NCBI GenBank assembly: GCA_016716565.1
Contig: JADJWC010000001.1
Span: forward strand, 124,001 to 188,000
Direction: 5' to 3'
Source: a bacterium
Lineage (GTDB): Bacteria > Bacteroidota > Ignavibacteria > Ignavibacteriales > Ignavibacteriaceae
Length of the DNA stretch: 64,000 nt
This document shows positions 33,106-40,286 of this stretch, in pieces. The notes under the pieces are model-generated. The model was not told the DNA's origin. It saw nothing but the letters and a program-made list of their open reading frames with translations, and ran no database searches. The position numbers were made by a program, and so were the translations under genes. The number at the start of each line of letters is the position of its first letter. Position 1 is the stretch's first letter.

Positions 33106-34075
33106 ATGGTATCTGGTTTGTCCTTCCGATGAACTGAAGAATGAAGTCAAACAATATAAAATTCTCGGACAGGAAATAATTCTTTTTCGAAATCCCGATA
33201 ACACAATCACTGCACTTGAAGACAGATGCTGTCACAGAAACGTAAACCTTTCTTTGGGTTATCTGGATAAAGAAAGAGTTGTCTGCGGTTACCATGGATG
33301 GGAGTACGATAAAACAGGATCTTGTGTAAAAATTCCTTCGCAGCTTCCCGGAGATAAAATTCCACCGACAGCTAAAATAAAAACTTATCCCGTTCAGGAT
33401 TTTAACAAGTGGGTGTGGATTTTTATTGGCGAGGCAGAAAAAGCAAGTGAAGTTAAACCAACAAACATTCCCGAAATGAACGAGTGGCCGTTCACATATA
33501 AAGCTTACACAATCAAAGCTGATCTTGAAACAACTGCTGAAAGTTTGATTGACCCTTATCATATCGCTTATGTTCATCGCAACTCGATAAAATCTTTTAT
33601 GGGACAAATACAGGAACATCCTGCAGACTTCAACCTTAAAATTCTTGATGACGGCGTTGAAGGATTTTACAAACGTGCCAACGTCGGAACGGTTGCTGAG
33701 AAAACTTATTTCGGAAATGAAGAAAACATCGGGACGAGAATCAGGTTTTATTATCCAAATATTTCCCGTCTCGAAATTCGTTTCAAGCAAAGAATTTTAT
33801 TAATCCTCGAACATGTCTACCAGGTCGATGACGATCACGTAAATATGATGCAGATAACATTGTGGAAAAATATTTTCCCGAAATTTCCCGCGTTTGCAAA
33901 ATGGTTTATGGGAAGAAAATCGGAGAAGATTGTAACGGAGGATATTGATTTCCTCGCATCGAATCAGAAAATATTAAAACGTGCGGGGGACAACCTTCAC
34001 GAAGTAAGTGTAAAGGGCGACGAAGTATCATTGAGTTTCAGAAGATTCTGGAGAAAGAAACTTCAAGGGGAATGA
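33092..34075 (+). CDS. Rieske-type non-heme iron oxygenase in the carotenoid operon
   Basis: A 327-residue oxygenase alpha-subunit-like protein. The Rieske [2Fe-2S] ligands are C46-x-H48 (DRCCHRN) and C65-x2-H68 (VVCGYHGWEYD). The mononuclear iron site is D154, H157 and H162 in ESLIDPYHIAYVHRNS. In this operon it most likely hydroxylates or oxidises a carotenoid ring or methyl group. Cyanobacterial CruH, which oxidises ring methyls in synechoxanthin synthesis, is the comparison I have in mind, but I cannot confirm orthology. It overlaps the cyclase gene by 14 bp and the methyltransferase gene by 4 bp (ATGA). Confidence 0.8.
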   Translation: MLTNKWYLVCPSDELKNEVKQYKILGQEIILFRNPDNTITALEDRCCHRNVNLSLGYLDKERVVCGYHGWEYDKTGSCVKIPSQLPGDKIPPTAKIKTYPVQDFNKWVWIFIGEAEKASEVKPTNIPEMNEWPFTYKAYTIKADLETTAESLIDPYHIAYVHRNSIKSFMGQIQEHPADFNLKILDDGVEGFYKRANVGTVAEKTYFGNEENIGTRIRFYYPNISRLEIRFKQRILLILEHVYQVDDDHVNMMQITLWKNIFPKFPAFAKWFMGRKSEKIVTEDIDFLASNQKILKRAGDNLHEVSVKGDEVSLSFRRFWRKKLQGE

Positions 34076-34809
34076 TGATTCAATCCACACCCGATTCATT
34101 GATCCAGAATAAGAAAGAAGTTCCATCCGAGTTTAACAGGATTGCGAAGCGATACGACATTGCAACTTTCTTGAGCCAGGGTTACCAGAAAGATCTGCAA
34201 ACAAGTGTTGACAGGATGAATCTGAATGGGAACGAATATCTTGCCGATCTCTGCTGTGGAACGGGGAAGTCAACAATCGCCTGTCTGAATAATCTTCCAA
34301 ACGGAAAGGTCATCGGTATTGACAACTCGGAGGGAATGCTTGAAGCCGCGAGAGAAAAACTAATTCCAAAATTCGGCAAAGATAAAGTTTCTTTCGCTCA
34401 GCAGGATGTAATGAATCTCAATCTGGCGGATAACAGTCTCGATGCAATTTTTATGGCTTACGGAATTCGCAATATGACAGACTTTGAAATGTGTATCAAA
34501 AACCTTCATAGTATTTTAAAGCCAGGAGGAAAAATCTGTTTTCACGAATATGCAATCAGCAAATCTTTCGCATCAAAACTTTACTGGAAATTTTTAGGAT
34601 ACTTTTTGATAATTCCTTTTGCGGGATTAACAACGGGTTCAACAAAAATTTTCCGTTATCTGATTAAAAGTGTTGAGACATTTCTTTCTCCAAATGAATT
34701 TATATACCTACTGAAGAAAGCAGGATTTGAAAACATAAAACATACTCCTCTCGGAAGCTGGCGGAAACCTGTGTTATATACATTTATAGCACAAAAACCA
34801 TCTCAATAA
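34072..34809 (+). CDS. Class I SAM-dependent methyltransferase (UbiE/COQ5-like) in the carotenoid operon
   Basis: A 245-residue methyltransferase. Motif I LADLCCGTGKSTIAC, the acidic ribose-binding D in IGIDNSEGML, motif II-like LDAIFMAYGIRNMTDFEMCI and motif III LKPGGKICFHEYAI. The spacing is like menaquinone/ubiquinone methyltransferases, but those genes are not nearby. Position between a Rieske oxygenase and a CrtU/CruE-like desaturase (2 bp from the latter) argues for carotenoid methylation, either of an oxygen introduced by the Rieske enzyme or of the ring. Target is inference. Confidence 0.8.
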   Translation: MMIQSTPDSLIQNKKEVPSEFNRIAKRYDIATFLSQGYQKDLQTSVDRMNLNGNEYLADLCCGTGKSTIACLNNLPNGKVIGIDNSEGMLEAAREKLIPKFGKDKVSFAQQDVMNLNLADNSLDAIFMAYGIRNMTDFEMCIKNLHSILKPGGKICFHEYAISKSFASKLYWKFLGYFLIIPFAGLTTGSTKIFRYLIKSVETFLSPNEFIYLLKKAGFENIKHTPLGSWRKPVLYTFIAQKPSQ

Positions 34810-34811
34810 CT

Positions 34812-36326
34812 ATGAGCATAAAATCCATAATAGCAAAACGAATCGAGAAAAAACTCGGCGGATACAAAATCCAGCTAAATAAAATTGATTCTTCTCTTCC
34901 GGAAAAACTTTCTCACGAGAAAAGTGTTGGAATTATTGGCGGAGGACTGGCGGGTGTTTCTGCTGCAATCTTTCTCGCAGAAAGAGGATTCAAAGTTAAG
35001 ATTTTTGAAAAAGAAAAATATCTCGGCGGGAAAGTTGGTTCATGGCCGGTAAAGTTTGACGATGGTTATTCAACACAAGTTGAACACGGCTTTCACGCAT
35101 TCTTCAGACAGTATTACAACCTTCGCAATCTTTTGAAGAAAATTGATTCTTACAAATATCTCATCCCGATTGATGATTATTTAATTCTAACAAAAGATCA
35201 CGGCAATTACGGATTTAAGAATCTCGACACAGTTCCTGTGCTGAATATTCTAAGTATGGCAAAAACGGGAATTTACTCCTACAAAGATGCTATGCTGAAT
35301 CCAGGTTTCAGAAAGATGACTTCGCTGCTGAATTATAGCCGCGAAAAAACGTTTTCAAAGTTTGATAATGTTTCGTTCAAAGATTTTGCTGATGATGTGA
35401 AACTTCCGCCGGAAATGAGATTGATGTTTACCACCTTCTCCCGTGCGTTTTTTGCTGAACCGCAATACATCTCAATGGCAGAGCTGATAAAAAGTTTTCA
35501 TTCATATTTTCTTAGTAACGATCTCGGTTTATTGTACGATGTTCTAAATGATGATTTTGAGGACACGCTCTGGAAACCAGCAAAAAATTATTTGAGCAAA
35601 TACAAATCAACAATATCGCTTGATTCGAGAATTACTTCATTTAAAAAAGATGGAGATCAATTTATAATCAATGATGAGCGATTTGATTATGCGATCATCG
35701 CATCGGACGTTAAAGGAACAAAGAGCATCATTCGATATTCTGATTATTTCAAAAACGGACATCCGAACTTCTACAATCAAATGACAAACCTTAAGCAGTC
35801 ACAAAGATATTCTGTTTTGAGAGTCTGGATTGATAAAGATATACGACAGGGGGTACCGTTCTTCATTTTCACAGACGCATTAAAAATTCTTGACTCAGTT
35901 ACAATCTATCATCGAATGGAAAAGTCAAGCGAAGAATGGGAGAAGAAAAACGGTGGTGGAATTTTCGAACTTCATTCCTATGCTGTGCCGGATGATTTTC
36001 CAAAAGAAGATATAAGAAATCAATTCCTCAAAGAGTTTGAAGAATATTTCCCGGAGATAAAAGGTTACAAAGTAAAATACGAATACTTGCAGGTGAAAGA
36101 TGACTTCACAGCATTTCACACAAACCTTTACAAAACTCGCCCTGCCGTAAAAACCGAAGTTGATAATTTATTTCTTGCTGGTGACTGGGTGAAGCTTGAA
36201 AGTCCGGCAATGCTGATGGAAGCTGCAACAACATCTGCAATAGTTGCGGCAAATTCAATATTAAATAAAGAAGGATTAAAAGAGGAACAAATTTATTCCG
36301 TCCCTTTAAAGGGCGTCCTTGCATGA
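34812..36326 (+). CDS. crtU: CrtU/CruE-like carotene desaturase (aromatic-ring forming)
   Basis: A 504-residue FAD-dependent amine-oxidase-fold protein. GIIGGGLAGVSAAIFLAERG gives the dinucleotide fold, followed by KYLGGKVGSWP and VEHGFHAFFRQYYNLRNLL, which I associate with CrtU (isorenieratene synthase) and CruE. The C-terminal FAD motif is NLFLAGDWVKLESPAMLMEA. These enzymes desaturate the beta-ionone ring and move a methyl group, giving an aromatic ring from beta-carotene. Zeta-carotene desaturase or HpnE-like enzymes are related alternatives. It is last in the operon; downstream is 91 bp of AT-rich DNA before an unrelated exported protein. Confidence 0.72.
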   Translation: MSIKSIIAKRIEKKLGGYKIQLNKIDSSLPEKLSHEKSVGIIGGGLAGVSAAIFLAERGFKVKIFEKEKYLGGKVGSWPVKFDDGYSTQVEHGFHAFFRQYYNLRNLLKKIDSYKYLIPIDDYLILTKDHGNYGFKNLDTVPVLNILSMAKTGIYSYKDAMLNPGFRKMTSLLNYSREKTFSKFDNVSFKDFADDVKLPPEMRLMFTTFSRAFFAEPQYISMAELIKSFHSYFLSNDLGLLYDVLNDDFEDTLWKPAKNYLSKYKSTISLDSRITSFKKDGDQFIINDERFDYAIIASDVKGTKSIIRYSDYFKNGHPNFYNQMTNLKQSQRYSVLRVWIDKDIRQGVPFFIFTDALKILDSVTIYHRMEKSSEEWEKKNGGGIFELHSYAVPDDFPKEDIRNQFLKEFEEYFPEIKGYKVKYEYLQVKDDFTAFHTNLYKTRPAVKTEVDNLFLAGDWVKLESPAMLMEAATTSAIVAANSILNKEGLKEEQIYSVPLKGVLA

Positions 36327-36417
36327 TGATTTTTGTAAATAGTCTTCCATTCAATATTTTTGACCAGGCATTTTTTATAACTAAACTATCACAAAAATTT
36401 TATCTGGGAGATTCTTT

Positions 36418-36894
36418 ATGAAAAAAACATTATTGCTTTTTGTATTCTTTGCTTGTTCCATCAGTTTTGCACAAATAGAGAGTTTTGATCAAACATATAT
36501 TGACGGAATAAAAAAAGATGTTAAGGGAACGTTTACGGAGATTGTGAAACAGAATCTGAAATTAAGTGATGATGAGGCAAAGGCATTCTGGCCCTTATAT
36601 GAAGAGTATATGGCTGCCCGCAACCCTATATTTGAGGAAAGAGTGAGCCTTACTGAGGAATATATGATGAACTATTATGCAATGGATGATGCAACAGCAA
36701 AAGATCTTATAAGTAAAGCTATCAAGTCGAATCAGGACTTATTGGATTTGAGAAAAAAATATATGGATAAAATGTTTGAACAGCTGCCCGCTCCGGTTGT
36801 TGGAAAATTTTTCCAGCTCGATAACAGAGTTTCTGCCTTGGTAGACTTGGTTCGAATGTCTTCAACACCATTAGTTCGTGACGAAGAAAAGTAA
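36418..36894 (+). CDS. Exported CpxP/Spy-like helical protein
   Basis: A 158-residue periplasmic protein with a signal peptide (MKKTLLLFVFFACSISFAQ). The rest is helical, with LKLSDDEAKAFWPLYEEYMA, a pattern common to small stress-related periplasmic proteins of the Spy/CpxP kind. Function unknown. GGGAG precedes the start. It has its own downstream terminator (36912-36946). Confidence 0.62.
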   Translation: MKKTLLLFVFFACSISFAQIESFDQTYIDGIKKDVKGTFTEIVKQNLKLSDDEAKAFWPLYEEYMAARNPIFEERVSLTEEYMMNYYAMDDATAKDLISKAIKSNQDLLDLRKKYMDKMFEQLPAPVVGKFFQLDNRVSALVDLVRMSSTPLVRDEEK

Positions 36895-36911
36895 GACTTC
36901 AGTTTAAAACT

Positions 36912-36946
36912 AAAAGCCCCTGTTCAGAACAGGGGTTTTATTTTTG
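36912..36946 (+). terminator. Rho-independent terminator between convergent genes
   Basis: AAAAGCCCCTGTTC and GAACAGGGGTTTT form a strong stem (minimal loop TCAGA) followed by TATTTTTG. It serves the gene ending at 36894 and may also work for the convergent msrA gene. Confidence 0.88.
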
Positions 36947-36954
36947 ATCATTCT

Positions 36955-37608
36955 TCATTTCTTTAATTTATCTTTAAAAACCTTTCTAAATTTCTCAAGT
37001 TTTGGTGCGATTACAAACGCACAGTAACCCTGATTTGGATTATTGTTATAATAATCCTGATGATAATTTTCCGCTGGGAAGTAATTTGACAACGGAGCTA
37101 TTTCTGTAACGAGTGGTTTGTCCCATGCCCCTGATTTATCTAACTCTTCTTTATATTTTTCAGCAAGTTGTTTTTGCTCTTCATTATGATAAAAGATAAC
37201 TGAACGGTACTGCGGACCAACATCGTTTCCCTGACGGTTTAGGGTTGTCGGATCGTGGGTCTTCCAGAAAACTTCCAGTAATTCATCATAGCTGATTAAA
37301 GAAGGATCATAAGTTATCTGTGTTACTTCTGCATGACCTGTTGTTCCAGTGCAAACTTCTTCATAAGTTGGATTAAGAACATGGCCGCCTGCATATCCTG
37401 AAACTACCGATTGAACACCGTTTAAATTTTCGAATAGTGCTTCAGTACACCAGAAGCAACCGGAACCGAATGTTGCTTTCTGAAATTTTGTTGAGTCCAT
37501 TAATTCTCCTTTGACTTTTATTTTATTCGCTTTTACATCCTCAAATTTATGCTGACATCCAAAAATTGAAACTGCTAATATTAAAATGAACATCAAAATA
37601 TTTTTCAA
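36955..37608 (-). CDS. msrA: Peptide-methionine (S)-S-oxide reductase MsrA, lipoprotein form
   Basis: A 217-residue repair enzyme that reduces methionine-S-sulfoxide. The N-terminus is a lipoprotein signal ending in a lipobox (VSIFGC, lipidated C18), so it acts outside the cytoplasm. The catalytic Cys is C51 in GSGCFWCTEALF. Other signatures: VVSGYAGG, TGHAEVTQITYDP, DVGPQYRSVIFY and NYHQDYY. Its resolving Cys is probably in NQGYCAFVIAPK. Monocistronic; its upstream region shares the 500-bp gap with the next locus. Confidence 0.93.
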   Translation of the reverse strand: MKNILMFILILAVSIFGCQHKFEDVKANKIKVKGELMDSTKFQKATFGSGCFWCTEALFENLNGVQSVVSGYAGGHVLNPTYEEVCTGTTGHAEVTQITYDPSLISYDELLEVFWKTHDPTTLNRQGNDVGPQYRSVIFYHNEEQKQLAEKYKEELDKSGAWDKPLVTEIAPLSNYFPAENYHQDYYNNNPNQGYCAFVIAPKLEKFRKVFKDKLKK

Positions 37609-37937
37609 TTTAATCTAACCTTGAATTAGTAATTAATTATATGAATAAAGATGATCGTAAGTTGATCATTTTTCAAGTGAAATGTTTGGGTGTAAATTTC
37701 ACGCAACTTGCAAACCAGCCTGACAGACTTTCAATGATGTGCTGATCCAGAGGAATGGGAAATACAGGCTAGTTTCTGAAATGAGCTTTTTGTAGTAGGC
37801 TTATTACTTCCTATACATACTATCGCTTAAATCTCATATTCAATGGAATCTTTTTAATATTTTCAAATCACAATTCATTCAATAAAATAGCCATACAGAT
37901 TGATTTTTATTTTTTTTCAGTTTCCGTTAAAAACTTC
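37609..37937. other. Intergenic stretch without recognisable gene
   Basis: Between msrA and the LacI-controlled promoter. It holds AT-rich sequence and a weak inverted repeat (TGATCGTAAGTTGATCA near 37650). Only very short open frames occur, none with coding character. Confidence 0.6.
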
Positions 37938-37991
37938 TTGACAATTTGATTATTATTTACTATTATAAAGTTGCAATGTAAACGTTTACAT
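37938..37991 (+). promoter_or_regulatory. Promoter with LacI-family operator heading the glucan locus
   Basis: TTGACA (37938-37943), 17-bp spacer and TATTAT (37961-37966) form a near-consensus promoter. The 16-bp perfect palindrome ATGTAAACGTTTACAT (37976-37991), with the central CG typical of LacI/GalR operators, starts about 10 bp after the -10 box, covering the expected transcription start. It is the probable target of the LacI-family regulator encoded at 39286-40275. Confidence 0.85.
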
Positions 37992-38110
37992 GTGGGTATT
38001 TTCTTTTTCAGTATAGAATCGTTGGTTAACTATTAAAGATGAATCAAGATTTTGATCTTTCTCTTAATGTTCTATAATTAATTTATTATCCATTAACCAT
38101 CGGAGGTCAT

Positions 38111-39208
38111 ATGAAATTCTTTCTTCTTTTCTTGTTTTTATCCATTCCTGTTTCGTTGTTTGCTCAGGCCACTGTTAATTTTGAAACTAACGGGAATAAT
38201 TGGGAGTGGATTCTTTTCCAACCTGATAAAGCAACTTTTGATGTCGTTGCAAATCCAAGTGTTGGTGGTTTAAACACAACGGATAGCTGTGCTATGCTTC
38301 AAATTACTGATATCACCGCAGACCCTTGGTCTGGTGTTTTTAGCGCTGATTTTCCTGATTTTACTTTTGATGCCACCAATTGTTATGTTAGAATTTTGGT
38401 TTATAAGGATCATATATCAAATGTTGGCTTAAAAATAGAACCTGCACGTACCTCAGATTACAATATACCAAATACCCTTATTAATCAATGGGAAGAAATA
38501 TGGTTTGATTATTCAGCGTATATTGGTAGTCAAGCAGCTACGTTAGTAGTTATTCCAGATTTCTCTACAGGTCCCCCAAGACCATATACCAGCACAAGCT
38601 ATTTTGATCAAATTAGTTTTAGTGCTAATGTTCCAGTTGAACTAACATCATTTACTGCGCAATATATAGGAAATACAACCCAGCTAAATTGGACAACTGC
38701 TACCGAATTAAACAATTTAGGCTTTGACATTGAGAGAAGTACAAATGGTAGTGACTTTGTAATGATCGATTTTGTTTTCGGTAAAGGAACAACGACTGAA
38801 ATACAGAATTATACTTACGTAGATAAAACTACTTTACCAAATACAAACTATTCTTACAGGTTAAAGCAAATTGACTATAATGGTAACTATCATTTTTCAG
38901 AAGTTGTTAATTTGGGTGAGTCCAATCCTGTAAATTTTGAACTTGCACAGAACTATCCGAATCCATTTAATCCATCGACAACAATTAGTATTGGCTTACC
39001 AGTTCAGTCCAATGTAACTCTGGATATTTATAACATTGTTGGTGAAAGAGTTGCATCGTTGTATGGAGGTCAATTGGCTGCGGGAAATTATAATTATACT
39101 TTTGATGCTTCGAATCTTCCCTCGGGTATTTACGTATCTGTATTAAGTGCAGTTGGTCAGGATGGTAATAGTTCTACTCTTAGCAGAAAAATGACTTTGC
39201 TTAAGTAA
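38111..39208 (+). CDS. T9SS-exported beta-sandwich protein, first gene of the glucan locus
   Basis: A 365-residue exported protein. After the signal peptide (ending SLFAQ) comes a carbohydrate-binding-like beta-sandwich (about 20-175: ATVNFETNGNNWEW, GVFSADFPDFTFDA, TSYFDQISFSA), then a domain VPVELTSFTAQYIGNTTQLN continuing WTTATELNNLGFDIERS, very common in T9SS cargo, and a sorting domain LAQNYPNPFNPSTTISIGL. It lies 120 bp behind the LacI operator. A role in binding glucan at the cell surface is inferred. GGAGGT precedes the ATG. Confidence 0.78.
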   Translation: MKFFLLFLFLSIPVSLFAQATVNFETNGNNWEWILFQPDKATFDVVANPSVGGLNTTDSCAMLQITDITADPWSGVFSADFPDFTFDATNCYVRILVYKDHISNVGLKIEPARTSDYNIPNTLINQWEEIWFDYSAYIGSQAATLVVIPDFSTGPPRPYTSTSYFDQISFSANVPVELTSFTAQYIGNTTQLNWTTATELNNLGFDIERSTNGSDFVMIDFVFGKGTTTEIQNYTYVDKTTLPNTNYSYRLKQIDYNGNYHFSEVVNLGESNPVNFELAQNYPNPFNPSTTISIGLPVQSNVTLDIYNIVGERVASLYGGQLAAGNYNYTFDASNLPSGIYVSVLSAVGQDGNSSTLSRKMTLLK

Positions 39209-39227
39209 CTAGCTTATTGACGTTGAG

Positions 39228-39262
39228 AGGCACAGTTTGATACTTTTCGGGCTGTGCCTTTT
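39228..39262 (+). terminator. Hairpin between the first gene and the LacI gene
   Basis: AGGCACAG and CTGTGCCT enclose a 16-nt loop and are followed by TTT. It could terminate or attenuate transcription so that the regulator is made at a lower level than the first gene. Confidence 0.7.
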
Positions 39263-39285
39263 AATTAAGAGTAGGTTATGATTCT

Positions 39286-40275
39286 ATGGCAGCAACTATT
39301 AAGGAAATTGCGGCGGAAGCAAAGGTATCGATTGCTACTGTATCAAGAGCCCTAAATAATGATCCAAGGGTTACTAAAGAGAGACGCTCGCAGATATCAA
39401 GAATCGCTAAAAGGTTAGAATACAGACCCAACCTGCTGGCACGTAACTTCGCACGGAAAAAATCTAACTTGGTTGGATTAATCCTTCCTGAAATCTCCGA
39501 TGAATATTTTACTGAAATTATTAAAGGAGTTGATGAAACTGTATTCTCTCAAAACCTTTTTACTTTAGTTGCAAGTTCACATAAGTATAAAAGTCTTGAG
39601 AATGAAATAATTACCCTAATAAAGAATAGTCTTATTTCAGGATTAATTCTTCTGGTTTCCAACCTCGATGAAAAATTGTTTTCAATACTATCAAAAAGTC
39701 ATTTACCTGTAGTTGTAATTAATTCTAATAACAGGTTTAAAAAGTTTGATCGGGTTGGCATAGACAACTACCAGGGCTCTTATTCTATGACGACATACCT
39801 GATTAATAAAAAACATTATGACTTTCTTGCACATATAACAGGACCTCTGGATAATGATGATGCTCAATTGAGAAGAAGTGGTTTTATAGATGCTTGTAAA
39901 AAATACAAGATGAAATATATTATTGAAGAGGGCGATTTTTCCAGAGAGGGTGGATTTGCTGCTTGTAAAAATTTGCTCGATCGTTCAAAACCTCCAAAAG
40001 TTATATTCGCAGCAAATGATATGATGGCAATTGGTTGTTATGACTATCTGAAGCAAAGTAATATTCAAATTCCCCGGGAAGTGGGTGTTGTTGGATTCGA
40101 TGATATTTTTGTCTCACAGTATCTCACGCCACCGCTCACTACGGTTAAAGTAAATATTGAAGAGGTTGGTAAAAAAGCTGCTGAGCTTTTACTTAGGAAA
40201 ATGCAAAGCACTAATGGAATACAATCTTCGGTAATCAATATTCCTACAGAATTAGTAATAAGAGAATCTTGTTAA
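39286..40275 (+). CDS. LacI-family transcriptional regulator of the glucan locus
   Basis: A 329-residue regulator. HTH: TIKEIAAEAKVSIATVSRAL, hinge helix RPNLLARNFARKKSN, then a periplasmic-binding-protein-like sensor core (LVGLILPEISDEYFTEIIKG, VIFAANDMMAIGCYDYLKQS, VGVVGFDDIFVSQYLTPPLT). It likely binds the 16-bp palindrome at 37976-37991 and is released by a sugar such as sophorose or a sophorooligosaccharide (inference). The next gene starts 12 bp after its stop. Confidence 0.93.
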   Translation: MAATIKEIAAEAKVSIATVSRALNNDPRVTKERRSQISRIAKRLEYRPNLLARNFARKKSNLVGLILPEISDEYFTEIIKGVDETVFSQNLFTLVASSHKYKSLENEIITLIKNSLISGLILLVSNLDEKLFSILSKSHLPVVVINSNNRFKKFDRVGIDNYQGSYSMTTYLINKKHYDFLAHITGPLDNDDAQLRRSGFIDACKKYKMKYIIEEGDFSREGGFAACKNLLDRSKPPKVIFAANDMMAIGCYDYLKQSNIQIPREVGVVGFDDIFVSQYLTPPLTTVKVNIEEVGKKAAELLLRKMQSTNGIQSSVINIPTELVIRESC

Positions 40276-40286
40276 CTATTAAAGCA

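Noticed and set aside
33095..33790. A 231-codon minus-strand frame
   Set aside because: It is exactly antisense to the Rieske oxygenase gene, whose metal ligands are all present.
37641..37745. A 34-codon frame upstream of the LacI-controlled promoter
   Set aside because: Too short, no conserved pattern, no ribosome-binding site.
40269..40286. TTG start for the GH94 gene
   Set aside because: It overlaps the end of the LacI gene; the ATG at 40287 begins at the usual GH94 N-terminus.
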